Shown here piece by piece: positions 16,523-26,146 of a stretch of DNA of 28,173 bases (position 1 is its first letter; each line of letters opens with the position of its first letter). The notes beneath the pieces are model-generated. The model saw nothing but the letters and a program-made list of their open reading frames with translations. It had not been told where the DNA came from and did no database searches. This stretch comes from CAYMKL01 sp964390805. Lineage in GTDB: Bacteria; Chloroflexota; Anaerolineae; VGOG01. The translations under genes and the position numbers were made by a program. The stretch is from contig CAYMKL010000093.1 in the NCBI GenBank assembly GCA_964390805.1, positions 1 to 28,173 on the forward strand, given 5' to 3'.

Positions 16523-16912
16523 ATGCGACAAAACTTACTACTGCGTTGGCTGATCAACGCCGTGGCCCTGTATGTGGCCGCCGAACTGGTGCCAGGCATC
16601 CAAGCGGATGGAGGCTGGCAGGTGTTGGCGGTCATGGCCCTCATCTTCGGCCTGGTGAACGCCCTGATCCGCCCCATCCTCAAGTTCCTGACCTGCCCGT
16701 TGATTATGCTCACCCTGGGTCTCTTTACCCTGGTGATCAACGCCCTGATGCTCCAACTGGCTACCTGGCTGGGCAGACAGTTTGGGCTAGGCTTCTATGT
16801 CAGAAACTTCTGGTCGGCCTTCCTGGGCGCGCTGGTGATAAGCGTGGTCAGTTTCGTCCTGACCATGCTCATAAGGGATGAGGACGAGGACAAGGAAAAG
16901 AAGCGCCGCTAG
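16523..16912 (+). CDS. holin-4-like small membrane protein (PF04020-type, YvlD-like)
   Basis: A 129-residue protein with about four hydrophobic segments (roughly 7-25, 32-48, 55-80 and 97-117), the family block FGLVNALIRPILKFLTCPLIMLTLGLFTLVINAL, and a charged cytoplasmic tail DEDEDKEKKRR. Despite the name 'phage holin family 4', most members are chromosomal envelope proteins and nothing around this gene is phage-like. A strong AAGGAGGTG at 16511-16519 precedes ATG 16523. It ends six bases from the stop of the convergent glycosyltransferase gene. Confidence 0.85.
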   Translation: MRQNLLLRWLINAVALYVAAELVPGIQADGGWQVLAVMALIFGLVNALIRPILKFLTCPLIMLTLGLFTLVINALMLQLATWLGRQFGLGFYVRNFWSAFLGALVISVVSFVLTMLIRDEDEDKEKKRR

Positions 16913-16918
16913 GCTGCG

Positions 16919-17692
16919 CTAGTTCTTTCGGGCGAAGGCGGTTAAGGGGAAGATACTTTTCCAGCCTAAACACAACACAGTGTAAAGGGCCTTGAAGATC
17001 TCACGCCGCGAGATCTTGGAGACTCCGTGATGCCTGTCCTCGAAGATGATGGGCACTTCGCCGATCCTCCACCCTCTTCGCTGGCACCTGTAGAGCATTT
17101 CAATCAAGAAAGAGTAGCCGTCGGAGAAGATCTCATCCAGCTCAATGGACTCCAGCACCTCCCGGCGATAGCAGCGGAAGCCAGCGGTGCAGTCGTGAGC
17201 TTTGAGCCCCAGCACCAGGCGAGCAAAGGTATTAGCTCCTTTGCTGAAAATCTGCCGCTGCAAACCCCAATTAACTGTACCCCCTCCATCAACGTAGCGA
17301 GAACCGATGACCAACTGAGCGTCCTGGCTCCCGGCCAGTAAGTCGGGAATGTAGCGAGGGTGGTGGGAGAAATCGGCGTCCATGGTCACAATGCGGTCGG
17401 CCCCCGAGACCAACGCTTCTTGGAAGCCCGCGATGTAGGCCGTGCCCAAGCCCAGCTTGGCAGGGCGATGTATGACTTTGATACCTCCATACACCGTTGC
17501 CATTTCATCGGCGATGTCCCCTGTGCCGTCAGGCGAGTTATCATCAACGATGATGATGGCTATCGCTTCGGTGATGTCAGCCGAAGCCTGTCCTGAACCC
17601 AGTTGAAGGGCCAAGATCTCTTTTGCTAGAGGCTCAATGTTGTCGCTTTCGTTGTAGGTAGGAATGATGACGGCTGTCGCTATGGTCTTCAT
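16919..17692 (-). CDS. glycosyltransferase family 2, polyprenol-phosphate mannosyltransferase-like
   Basis: This group moves mannose from GDP-mannose to a polyprenyl phosphate, feeding glycan or glycoprotein synthesis at the membrane. The 257-residue product has IPTYNESDNIE (10-20), IVDDNSPDGTG (48-58), the metal-binding MDADFSHHP (104-112) and later GSRYVDGGG and TAGFRCYRREVL, all typical of DPM1-like enzymes. No C-terminal membrane domain is present, so it is the short soluble type. Residues about 30-40 (QLGSGQASA) derive from a dispersed repeat between the first helix and the second strand. AAGGATGAGGT lies just before ATG 17692. Another sugar donor cannot be ruled out. Confidence 0.87.
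   Translation of the reverse strand: MKTIATAVIIPTYNESDNIEPLAKEILALQLGSGQASADITEAIAIIIVDDNSPDGTGDIADEMATVYGGIKVIHRPAKLGLGTAYIAGFQEALVSGADRIVTMDADFSHHPRYIPDLLAGSQDAQLVIGSRYVDGGGTVNWGLQRQIFSKGANTFARLVLGLKAHDCTAGFRCYRREVLESIELDEIFSDGYSFLIEMLYRCQRRGWRIGEVPIIFEDRHHGVSKISRREIFKALYTVLCLGWKSIFPLTAFARKN
17586..17610 (-). repeat. element A-like copy in the glycosyltransferase gene
   Basis: On the minus strand the bases CCCTTCAACTGGGTTCAGGA, followed by CAGGC, match the element A pattern CTTCG-CAGG-CTCAGGACAGGC with several changes. They encode LQLGSGQA in a loop where homologues of this family usually run straight from the first helix to IIVDD. Confidence 0.6.
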
Positions 17693-17726
17693 ACCTCATC
17701 CTTTCTATAATCTCACTCACTCCAAC

Positions 17727-17761
17727 AAAAAGCCACCGGTGAATCTTCCCGATGGCTTTTT
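17727..17761 (-). terminator. intrinsic terminator after the giant Ig-repeat gene
   Basis: On the minus strand, an AGCCATCGG arm and a CCGGTGGCT arm form a stem with one mismatch, flanked by A5 on one side and T5 on the other. It lies 35 bases past the stop of the giant gene. The A/T flanks on both sides mean it could also work in the plus direction. Confidence 0.75.
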
Positions 17762-17795
17762 ATCGTCGTGGGTGATGAGACCGGCTTGAGCGATC

Positions 17796-20700
17796 TCAGT
17801 AGCGCTTGAAGACCAGGGGCAGATAGACCTTGAACGCGGGCACGTAGAAAGTTACGTGGATCGTGTCCTGTAGACCTTCACAGGTAGCTCTCACAGCGGC
17901 CAGGCCAGGACCATGACCGGCAGTCAGAGTGGTCTCAGCCACACCATTGAGGGTGGCGTCGAAGAGGGGACTTATGCTTCCCAGGGTGGTCTCAAAGCTA
18001 CAGTTGGTACCATCAGCCACCGGATTGTCGTACTGATCGGTCACCAGAGCCCGAATCGTGGACGTGGATATTCCATTGGCGGGAATGGCCATCGGGTCTG
18101 CTGTCACCGCCACGTCGTCGGGTGGATCTGGGTTGATGACGACCTGGGTTGTGTGGTAATGCGAATTTGCCGTGGCGGTGATGGTCGCTGTGCCGGCTAT
18201 GGTTTCTGAAGTCAGCATGGCCGTAGCGACGCCATTGGTGGTCGTCTTGATGACTGTGTCACTGCCAAGTACCCCCAGGCTCGTGCTGAAGGTTACCTCT
18301 GTCCCATCGGCCACGTCATTGCCACCGAGGTCCCTTACCGTGGCCTGGATATTCGAGGTCTGCCCATCGAGGCCAATAGCGGTTGGATCTGCCTCCACGC
18401 TGACGAAGGATGGGGGGCCAACAGTGAAGATCACATCAACCCACCCATTTTCTGGGCCAGAAATGGCAGTGACTGTAGCCGGGCCCTTGACTAGTCCGGA
18501 GGTCAGGGTGACCACAGCGGTGCCCTCGATTGTGGTGTCGGAGGAAGGCCATAAAGTGCCCAGGGTGGTGATGAAGTCTACGTTGGTTCCATTGATCACG
18601 TTGTTGTCGTAGCGATCTTTCACCGTCGCCGTGATGCGCGAAGTGGCCCCGCCAATGGGGATGTAGGCCGGGTCGGCCGTAACTTGTATGTCGAAGGGTG
18701 GTCCGGCGGCGACTTTAACGATCGCTGTGTCGGACTTGGAGTTGGACTCGGCCGTAATGTGGGCCACGCCAGGCGTCGTCCCCGAAGTCAGGGTCGCAAC
18801 AGCCACTCCGCCAGTGGTGTATTTAGTGACTGTGCTGCTGCCCAGGCTGGCGAAGTCAGTGGTGAAGACCACAGGCGTGCCGTCGGCCACCGGGTAGCTG
18901 CCGATGTCTCTCACTGTTGCTGTGATGGTGGCTGTGTTCCCACCCACCTCAATAGTGGGCGGCCACGATTCCACAACGACGGTTTGCGGCGCCCCGACGG
19001 TGAAGATCACCTGGGCTTGCCCCAACGCCGAACCCGAGGTGGTGGTTATGCTCGCCGTGCCGATGGTCAGGCCAGAGGTCAAGGTGGCATTGGCTATACC
19101 GTTGACGGTGGTTTTGACGATGCTGCTTGAGCCAATGCTACCCAAATCTGTAACGAAGGTCACCTCCGTCCCGTCAGCCACCAGATTGTCATATGGGTCT
19201 CTGACCGTGGCGGTTACGTCCGAGGTGAACCCACCGATGGGAATGCTCGTCGGGTCAGCCTCTACTGTCACCGTGTCGGGCGGGCCGGGGTTGAAGGTTA
19301 CGTTGGCCGTGTCATATTCCGAGCCCGACGTGGCCGTTACCACTGCGGTGCCCGACACCTGAGAGGTGAGAGTGGCTGTGGCAACCCCGTTGACTGTGGT
19401 CTTGTCAATTGTTGTGCTGCCCACACTACCCAGATCGGTCTCGAAGTTCACCACTGTCCCGTCGGCCACATTGTTGTTGTACTGATCCTTCACTGTGGCC
19501 GTGAGGGACGAGGTTTCCCCAACCGTCAGACCAGTCGGCTGAGCCACCAGGGTCAGGGTGTAAGGCGGGCCGGGCTGGAATTCGACCGTGGTTGTGGCAA
19601 CCTTGGAATCCGCCATGGCATTGACCGTGGCCACGCCTGGGAGTTGGGAGGTCAGCTCGGCTGTGGCCTCCCCGCTAGTGGTGGTCTTGAGGACCAACTG
19701 GCTTCCCACATCGCCCAGGTTGGTGGTGAAGGTCACCACGGTTCCATCGGCTACGTTGTTGTCGTACTGGTCCTTCACCGTAGACGTGAGCGCCGAGGTC
19801 TCTCCCACAGTCAAGCTCGTTGGATCAGCAACCAACGTTATCACGTCTGGTACGTCGGGGGTAAAAGTGACCACCGAGGTAGCAACCTCGGAGCCCGCCG
19901 TGGCCGTTATCATTGCCACGCCTGTTACATCGCCCGAGGTGAGGGTAGCTGTGGCGACTCCGCTGAGCGTGGCCTTGTCAACTATCCCGTTGTCTCCCAG
20001 GCTCCCTAGACTGGCCTCGAAGTGCACCCCTGTCCCATCGGCCACGTTGTTACCGAACAGATCCACCACCGTGACCGTCAGGGTTGAGGTGAAGCCGCCA
20101 ACCAGGATGCTGGTCGGATTCGCTTCCAGCGTCACAGTGTAGGGTGGGCCGACTTCGAAGTGCACGTCTACGGTGTCGGACGCGCCGTCGGCTGTGGCGG
20201 CAACCGTCGCGGTGCCCGGAACCTGAGAGGTCAACGTGGCTGTCGCCACGCCGTTGATTGTATCCCTGGTGATCGTGACGCTTCCCAGGCTCCCCAAGGT
20301 GGTCTCGAAGAGTACCGATGTCCCATCAGTCACATTGTTATCGTACTGATCCTTCACCGTAGCCGTGAGCGCCGAGGTCTCCCCGACAGTGAGATCAAGC
20401 GGATAGGCCACCAGGGTCACTGTGTAAGCCAGGAGAGGCGTGAACTCCACTGTAGCCGTGTCGAACCTGGAATCAGCGGTAGCGGTGATAAACGCCGTGC
20501 CTGCTGTGGTCTCCGAGGTCAAAGTAGCTAGAGCTATTCCACCAGAAGTCGGCTTTACAATCTCGGCGCCTCCTACACTGCCCAGGCTGGTGGTGAAGGT
20601 TACTGGCGTCCCATCGGCCACAGGGTTGTTGTATAGATCCACCACCGTGGCCGTGAGGGCCGAGGTAGCGCCAGCAACTGGGATGCTGATCGGATAGGCT

Positions 20701-23700
20701 TCCAGGGTCACAGTATAGGGTGGACCGGCTTCGAAGGTCACGCCTGCCGTGTCAGACACAGGATCGGCTGTGGCGGTGATAGCCGCTGTCCCAGGCAACA
20801 GGGATGTCAGCGTGGCTACAGCTATGCCACTGGTGGTGGGTTTGTCAATCGTGGTGCTCCCCAGACTGCCCAGATTGGTCTCGAAGTGCACCATCGTCCC
20901 GTCGGCCACGTCGTTGTCATACCGATCGGTTACTGTGGCCGTGAGCGTCGAGGTTTCCCCTACGGTCAGAGTGGTCGGATCGGCCGCCAGGGTCAGTGTG
21001 TCGGGCAGATCAGGCAGGAAGGTCACAAGAACCGTGTCGTACTTCGAGTCTGCCGTAGCTGTAACCGTTGCTGTGCCATCCACTTCGGAGGTTAGCTCGG
21101 CTGTGGCCAGGCCGCCAGTGGTGTGCTTGAGGGCCAACTGGCTTCCCACGTTGCCCAGGTCGGTAGTGAAGGTCACAACGGTTCCATCGGCCACAGGATT
21201 GCCATACTGATCCGTCACTGTAGCCGTAAGCGCCGAGGTATTACCCACAGTGATGGGCGTCGGATAAGCTACTAACGTCACCGTATAAGGTGGGCCGGCT
21301 TCGAAGGTCACAGCGACCGCATCAACCGCGATACCGGCTGTGGCCGTGATGAACGCCGTGCCCGTGGCGTTCGACGAGGTCAGAACGGCCGCAGCCACCC
21401 CACTTGTGGTGGTCTTGGCTACCGTATCGCTGCCGAGATTACCCAAGCTGGTAGTGAAAGTCACCACCGTCCCATCAAGTACAAAGTGTCCAAACTGATC
21501 CTCAACGGTAGCAGTAAGGTTGGATATGTATCCGCCCACCAGGATACTAGTAGGATCGGCTACCAGTTGCACATCCCAGGCAACGCCCACCATGTCCACG
21601 TAGGTGGTTTCTGTCAGAGGATCTACCGTCACCGTGATATTGACTCTGTTTGATACGCATACCGATCTCAGCGTCGCCGTAGCTACACCACTAGCGTCTG
21701 TGGTCGCGGTGATGCTGAGCGTTGTAGTGGGGGGCGGTTCGAAGCTGCCCAAATCCGTGGTAAACGTTACTATGTCGCTGGCTACAGGGTTCTCACAGGA
21801 ATCCTTGACCGTAGCCGTGACGGTAGTGGTGTCGAACCCATCAGCTAGAATGGAGTCTGGCGCGCGGGTGACGTTCAGTGTGGCGGGAGAGCCCGCCGCA
21901 ACGGTGATATTTGAGGTGTCTTTGGCATAAAGAGAGAACCCCTGGGCATAACCCTCGATAGTTCCTGTTCCCTTCCCATAGCTGTGGAATTCCACACTAC
22001 CAACGCCATTGGTGATCTCAACGCAACTGGCAGGCGACCAGGAGTCCACTAGATTGTCCGGGTCGCAATCCAGGCACACTGTCACTGGCTGAGAGACTGT
22101 GGCACCCACCACGTTGCTGTATTGATCTGTCACCGTGAAGTGGATGGTGTTGGTGACACAGCAGGTTGTGTCTACGTCGGTGGGGGTAATGGTCAGAGTG
22201 AACGGATCGCCGGCCGTGATGGTGATAGGAGCTGTATTGGTGACGATGCTCCCGATGGCCGCCGCCTCAATCGTCGCCACCCCCGCCTCGCTCCCAGACG
22301 TGGCGATGGCCGTGGCCACACCACCTCCTGTTGCCACATCCGCAGGCGGAACGACCGAGGCCATGGCTGTGGGGCTGATGGTGAAACCCACCATGACACC
22401 ATCGGGCGTGGGGTTACCAAAGCCATCTTTCACATCGGCGGTGAGATCGGAGGTCTCCCCCCCGACTGCCATCTCATCGGGATCGGCCCCGACCGTCAGA
22501 GTGTAGACATGCCGCCCGAAGGTGACAGTGGCTATATCTGGTGCAGGACAACCAGCGCCAGTAGCGCCGACATAAACATCCCTTGTCGGCTCCCCTGCCA
22601 ACAACTGCCCCGAAGTAAGCACCGCCGTGGCCAGGCCATTGACTGTGGTGGTATTGGCCGGATCCACGTTGCCCAGACCGGTGGTGAAGGTCACCAATGT
22701 GCCGTTCTGGACAGGGTTATCGCAGTTGTCTCTCAGCTCGGCGGTGATGGTCGTGGTGTAGGGGAAGTCCGCCAAAAGGGAGGTGTTGGTGTCGGTGACG
22801 TAGATCCATGGCCGAGCGGCACTGATGTTCAGGTTATTGCAGGGGGCAGCCACAACAGTCAGGGCCGCCGTCCCGGTAATACCACTGACCGTGCCCGTGA
22901 TGGCCCCGCTTCCCGCCTCGTAGCCATGAAATTCCACACTGCCAACGCCATTGGTGATCTCAACACTGGAAAGCGAGAAATCACCTTGTGGCGTGCTGGT
23001 GAAGTCTACCGTCAGTGTCCTGGGAACCACCGCCCCCACCACGTTGCTGTACTGATCGGTTACCGTGAACTGGAGGGTGTTGGTGATACAGCAAATGATA
23101 GAGACGTCAGCGGGAGTGATGGTCAGAGCGTACGGATCGCCAGCCGTGAGAGTTATGGGCGCCGTGTTCGTGACTATGCTCCCTATGGCCGCCGCCTCAA
23201 TCGTCGCCATCCCCGCCTCGGTCCCAGAGGTTGCTATGGCCGTGGCCGTGCCGCTCCCGATAGTCGCGCCAGAGCGGAAGGCGTCAATCTCGACTGATCC
23301 GGATTGTACGGTTACGGTCACATACCGAGAGGCAAGGCTCAAGTCAGTGGTGATGACCCTCTCCACCCAGGTGTCAGGCCCTGACATATCTATGACCCTG
23401 GCATACGAAGGGTTATTAACAGCAACGTTGACTGAACCTGCAGTGGGTTGCTGATGATACACAAAGGAAACTGCCGTTCCTGTGAAGTTCCAGGACGCCC
23501 AGGCGCCTACGGTGTCTGTATGAATGTAAGAAGCAGCTACTGACCATCCTGGTGCTGTTACCTCGCTACCATCTTCTGCTTCCACGTACTCGTACGGAAC
23601 CGAGGCCCTGATGGAAGGGGTGATGGTGAAACCTACCATGACGCCATCCGGTGTAGGATCCCCGAAACCATTATCTACATCGGCGGTGAGATCGGAGGTC

Positions 23701-25928
23701 TCCCCACCAACTTCCCTCTGGTCGGGATCGGCCGTGACCGTCAGGGTGTACACATGTTGCCTGAAGCCAACGCTGGTCGTATCTGTTACAGGACAAGCGG
23801 CACCAGTGACGGTGATGTAGGCTGTATCTGTAGGCACCCCAGACAACTGCTCCGAAGTAAGCACCGCCATGGCCAGGCCATTGACGGTGGTGATGGGATT
23901 AGCCGGACTCAGGTTGCCCAGACTGGTGGTGAAGGTCACCGCCGTGCCATCCTGGACAGGGTTATTGCAACTGTCGCTCAACTCGGCGGTTATGGTCGTG
24001 GTGTAGGGGAAGTCCGCCAAAAGGGAGGTGTTAGTGTCGGTGACGTAGATCCATGGCTGATGATCGGGGCGGATTGTCAGAGCATGGCAAGGGGCCGCCG
24101 CAACAGTCAGGGTCGCTGTCCCTATAACACCATTGACCGTGCCCGTGATGGCCCCGCTTCCCGCCTCGTAGCCATGGAATTCCACACTGCCAACGCCATT
24201 GGTGATCTCAACACTGGAGGACGAGAAATCACCTTGTGGCGTGCTGGTGAAGTCTACTGTTAGTGTCCTGGGAACCACCGCCCCCACTACGTTGCTGTAC
24301 TGATCGGTCACCGTGAACTGGAGGGTGTTGGTGACACAGCAAGTGATGGAGACGTCAGCAGGTGTGATGGTCAGGGTGTACGGAGCGCCAGCCGTGAGAG
24401 TTATGGGCACTGTATCTGTAATCACGCTGTCGGTCTCGCAGCATTGCCTTCCCACAGCCGTGGCCTCAACCCACAACACTCCCGCCTGCGTCCCTGAGGT
24501 CAGCTCGCCGGTGGCCGTGCCGCCCAAAGTACACGTGCCAGAGCGAAAGGCATCTACGTTGACATTTGTATCCGTGCCCCCAGTTACAGTATACCCAGCC
24601 ACCGTGACCGTTATGAAGTGCGGCCCGAAGCTTAAGCCCTCTGTGATAACGTGCTCAACCTGGAATTCCGGTGACGAGGCATACATGTCAATAGTGATGG
24701 GCGAGCCGCTATCAACAGCGACACTGGCCACACCACAAGTAATGAGCTTAGCATACATCAGGGAAACCGCCGTTCCCGTGAAGCTCCAGCTAGCGGTAGC
24801 CCCCAAGGTATTGGTGTATATCGCTTGCCCGTCATGGTGACCCACGTTGGAGTCTATGCTCCACCCATCGGTTATCACCTCGGTTGGGTCTTCCCCCTCC
24901 ACCAACTCATAAGGGAGGATGGCCCAGACACCAGGGTCGGAACTAATCTCATCGGTCGCGAAGCTAACCATGGTGCAGTCGGGCGCATACTCGCCAAACT
25001 GATCCTGTACTGCGGCTTCAAGGGTGGAGATAGAAGCCCCATCCGCCGCAATCTGATTGGGGGTGGCCGTGACCGTCACAGTTTCAGGCACACTGGCCGT
25101 GAATCTAACTGACTTCGTATTGGTTATCATGTACGGGATGGAGGGGTCGCCGGTAAGAGCGGTCACTGTGGCGTCTTCCGATCCGCATGACAAGATTGTC
25201 GAAGTCAGAGTGGCCGCGCCTTTGCCACCCACGTCGGTCGTGTCCCCGCAGCGGAAGGCATCAATTCGGATGCAAGTTCCCAATCCAACTGGGGACCGGG
25301 TTAGATAATTCACGGTCACAACATGCGGGCCGGAACCCAGGCCAGCAATTATTACCCTCTCTGCTGCCATTCTAGTGACAGCGTACATGTCCACAGTGAT
25401 GGCTGTGCTGCCATCCACCTCAACCTCAGCAACGCCGCCCTCGGGATCTTTTACATACAACATAGAAAGCGCGCTCGCCGTGAAAGTCCAGTTCAGAGTG
25501 GCGTTAGGGTGGGCCGTGCCGCACGACTTGACATACTGCCCTCCACTAGCCCCAGGGTAGCTCTCAGTGACCCAATCGCCGGACGACTTATTCACGGGAG
25601 CGTCTTCTGCCTCCGCATAGCAGATCTGATCAATGGTGCCCAAGCTGGTGGTAAAAGCGATAAAAGCCCCAGGCACTGGGCCGCAGCCCGCATCCCTAAC
25701 TGTGCTGGTGATAGTCGAATTGGATTCGCCATCGCCCCGGATTTCTTCCGGAGAAGCACCCACTAGCACATCACTGGGAACGCCAGCAGCCGAAGCGCTG
25801 CCCCCATCTTGCCCCACCTCGTCCAGGGCCGTCACAGGTCCTGCACCAGCAAGCACCGCCATCACCAGTACCAGGCCAAGTATGCCGATAACGGTGCTCA
25901 ACACGATCTTTGTCAGCTTCGCTGTCAT
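17796..25928 (-). CDS. giant secreted Ig-like repeat protein (Big_1/invasin-like)
   Basis: A 2710-residue Thr/Val-rich surface or secreted protein. MTAKLTKIVLSTVIG begins a signal peptide (about 1-33), and AAGGGAGGA sits just before ATG 25928. About 23 Ig-like domains follow, most with the pattern VTLVADPTS-VGGxTSxLTATVxDxxxNxVADGT-VxFTTxLG. Fourteen run consecutively in the C-terminal half (about 17850-21900). In the N-terminal half, three Ig domains each hold an inserted beta-rich domain beginning (V/A)E(A/G)ED and ending DAFR (about 25245-25622, 24535-24918 and 23265-23595). Three copies of a variant with a CC pair (ITCCVTNTLQFTVTDQYSN) also occur. The chain ends YLPLVFKRY, a tail shared with the neighbouring S8 protein. 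A role in adhesion, or as a sheath or surface-layer component, is inference from the architecture. No enzyme domain was seen. Confidence 0.88.
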   Translation of the reverse strand: MTAKLTKIVLSTVIGILGLVLVMAVLAGAGPVTALDEVGQDGGSASAAGVPSDVLVGASPEEIRGDGESNSTITSTVRDAGCGPVPGAFIAFTTSLGTIDQICYAEAEDAPVNKSSGDWVTESYPGASGGQYVKSCGTAHPNATLNWTFTASALSMLYVKDPEGGVAEVEVDGSTAITVDMYAVTRMAAERVIIAGLGSGPHVVTVNYLTRSPVGLGTCIRIDAFRCGDTTDVGGKGAATLTSTILSCGSEDATVTALTGDPSIPYMITNTKSVRFTASVPETVTVTATPNQIAADGASISTLEAAVQDQFGEYAPDCTMVSFATDEISSDPGVWAILPYELVEGEDPTEVITDGWSIDSNVGHHDGQAIYTNTLGATASWSFTGTAVSLMYAKLITCGVASVAVDSGSPITIDMYASSPEFQVEHVITEGLSFGPHFITVTVAGYTVTGGTDTNVNVDAFRSGTCTLGGTATGELTSGTQAGVLWVEATAVGRQCCETDSVITDTVPITLTAGAPYTLTITPADVSITCCVTNTLQFTVTDQYSNVVGAVVPRTLTVDFTSTPQGDFSSSSVEITNGVGSVEFHGYEAGSGAITGTVNGVIGTATLTVAAAPCHALTIRPDHQPWIYVTDTNTSLLADFPYTTTITAELSDSCNNPVQDGTAVTFTTSLGNLSPANPITTVNGLAMAVLTSEQLSGVPTDTAYITVTGAACPVTDTTSVGFRQHVYTLTVTADPDQREVGGETSDLTADVDNGFGDPTPDGVMVGFTITPSIRASVPYEYVEAEDGSEVTAPGWSVAASYIHTDTVGAWASWNFTGTAVSFVYHQQPTAGSVNVAVNNPSYARVIDMSGPDTWVERVITTDLSLASRYVTVTVQSGSVEIDAFRSGATIGSGTATAIATSGTEAGMATIEAAAIGSIVTNTAPITLTAGDPYALTITPADVSIICCITNTLQFTVTDQYSNVVGAVVPRTLTVDFTSTPQGDFSLSSVEITNGVGSVEFHGYEAGSGAITGTVSGITGTAALTVVAAPCNNLNISAARPWIYVTDTNTSLLADFPYTTTITAELRDNCDNPVQNGTLVTFTTGLGNVDPANTTTVNGLATAVLTSGQLLAGEPTRDVYVGATGAGCPAPDIATVTFGRHVYTLTVGADPDEMAVGGETSDLTADVKDGFGNPTPDGVMVGFTISPTAMASVVPPADVATGGGVATAIATSGSEAGVATIEAAAIGSIVTNTAPITITAGDPFTLTITPTDVDTTCCVTNTIHFTVTDQYSNVVGATVSQPVTVCLDCDPDNLVDSWSPASCVEITNGVGSVEFHSYGKGTGTIEGYAQGFSLYAKDTSNITVAAGSPATLNVTRAPDSILADGFDTTTVTATVKDSCENPVASDIVTFTTDLGSFEPPPTTTLSITATTDASGVATATLRSVCVSNRVNITVTVDPLTETTYVDMVGVAWDVQLVADPTSILVGGYISNLTATVEDQFGHFVLDGTVVTFTTSLGNLGSDTVAKTTTSGVAAAVLTSSNATGTAFITATAGIAVDAVAVTFEAGPPYTVTLVAYPTPITVGNTSALTATVTDQYGNPVADGTVVTFTTDLGNVGSQLALKHTTGGLATAELTSEVDGTATVTATADSKYDTVLVTFLPDLPDTLTLAADPTTLTVGETSTLTATVTDRYDNDVADGTMVHFETNLGSLGSTTIDKPTTSGIAVATLTSLLPGTAAITATADPVSDTAGVTFEAGPPYTVTLEAYPISIPVAGATSALTATVVDLYNNPVADGTPVTFTTSLGSVGGAEIVKPTSGGIALATLTSETTAGTAFITATADSRFDTATVEFTPLLAYTVTLVAYPLDLTVGETSALTATVKDQYDNNVTDGTSVLFETTLGSLGSVTITRDTINGVATATLTSQVPGTATVAATADGASDTVDVHFEVGPPYTVTLEANPTSILVGGFTSTLTVTVVDLFGNNVADGTGVHFEASLGSLGDNGIVDKATLSGVATATLTSGDVTGVAMITATAGSEVATSVVTFTPDVPDVITLVADPTSLTVGETSALTSTVKDQYDNNVADGTVVTFTTNLGDVGSQLVLKTTTSGEATAELTSQLPGVATVNAMADSKVATTTVEFQPGPPYTLTLVAQPTGLTVGETSSLTATVKDQYNNNVADGTVVNFETDLGSVGSTTIDKTTVNGVATATLTSQVSGTAVVTATSGSEYDTANVTFNPGPPDTVTVEADPTSIPIGGFTSDVTATVRDPYDNLVADGTEVTFVTDLGSIGSSSIVKTTVNGIANATLTSGLTIGTASITTTSGSALGQAQVIFTVGAPQTVVVESWPPTIEVGGNTATITATVRDIGSYPVADGTPVVFTTDFASLGSSTVTKYTTGGVAVATLTSGTTPGVAHITAESNSKSDTAIVKVAAGPPFDIQVTADPAYIPIGGATSRITATVKDRYDNNVINGTNVDFITTLGTLWPSSDTTIEGTAVVTLTSGLVKGPATVTAISGPENGWVDVIFTVGPPSFVSVEADPTAIGLDGQTSNIQATVRDLGGNDVADGTEVTFSTSLGVLGSDTVIKTTTNGVATAMLTSETIAGTATITATANSHYHTTQVVINPDPPDDVAVTADPMAIPANGISTSTIRALVTDQYDNPVADGTNCSFETTLGSISPLFDATLNGVAETTLTAGHGPGLAAVRATCEGLQDTIHVTFYVPAFKVYLPLVFKRY
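22141..24400 (-). repeat. three copies of a multi-domain block inside the giant gene
   Basis: The same DNA signature (TGGAGGGTGTTGGTGA-like, then ACAGCA) recurs at 22141, 23071 and 24319, so the spacings are 930 and 1248 bases. The 318-base difference equals 106 codons and matches the presence of one inserted beta-rich domain in the longer block and its absence from the shorter. Confidence 0.85.
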
Positions 25929-26146
25929 TGGGCCATTCCTCCCTTCGTGGATCCCTCTGCCGTGACGTTCTTGCCAGAGGATGACTACTGAGGTATCGAA
26001 CCCTTGTGAAGGTTTTGTGGCTATTCTCAAGCCGAAAGCGACTTCATCGTCTGAATGTTACTTCCCAGACAAGGCGATGCGCAACCGTTCGGCTGAGCGC
26101 TCACGGCGAAGCCTTCGCAAGGGTAGGCTGGGCAGTTACAAAGGAG

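Noticed and set aside
16523..16912. holin gene as a sign of a prophage
   Set aside because: The family is mostly chromosomal, and no other phage gene, integrase or attachment site is seen nearby.
22122..23297. 391-residue plus-strand open frame within the giant Ig gene
   Set aside because: It is antisense to a Thr/Val-rich repeat protein and repeats with the same period; its composition is what the complementary codons force.
25929..26146. separate promoter or gene between the S8 and giant Ig genes
   Set aside because: No convincing -35/-10 pair or coding frame was found, only a short palindrome TGAGCGCTCA at 26094-26103.
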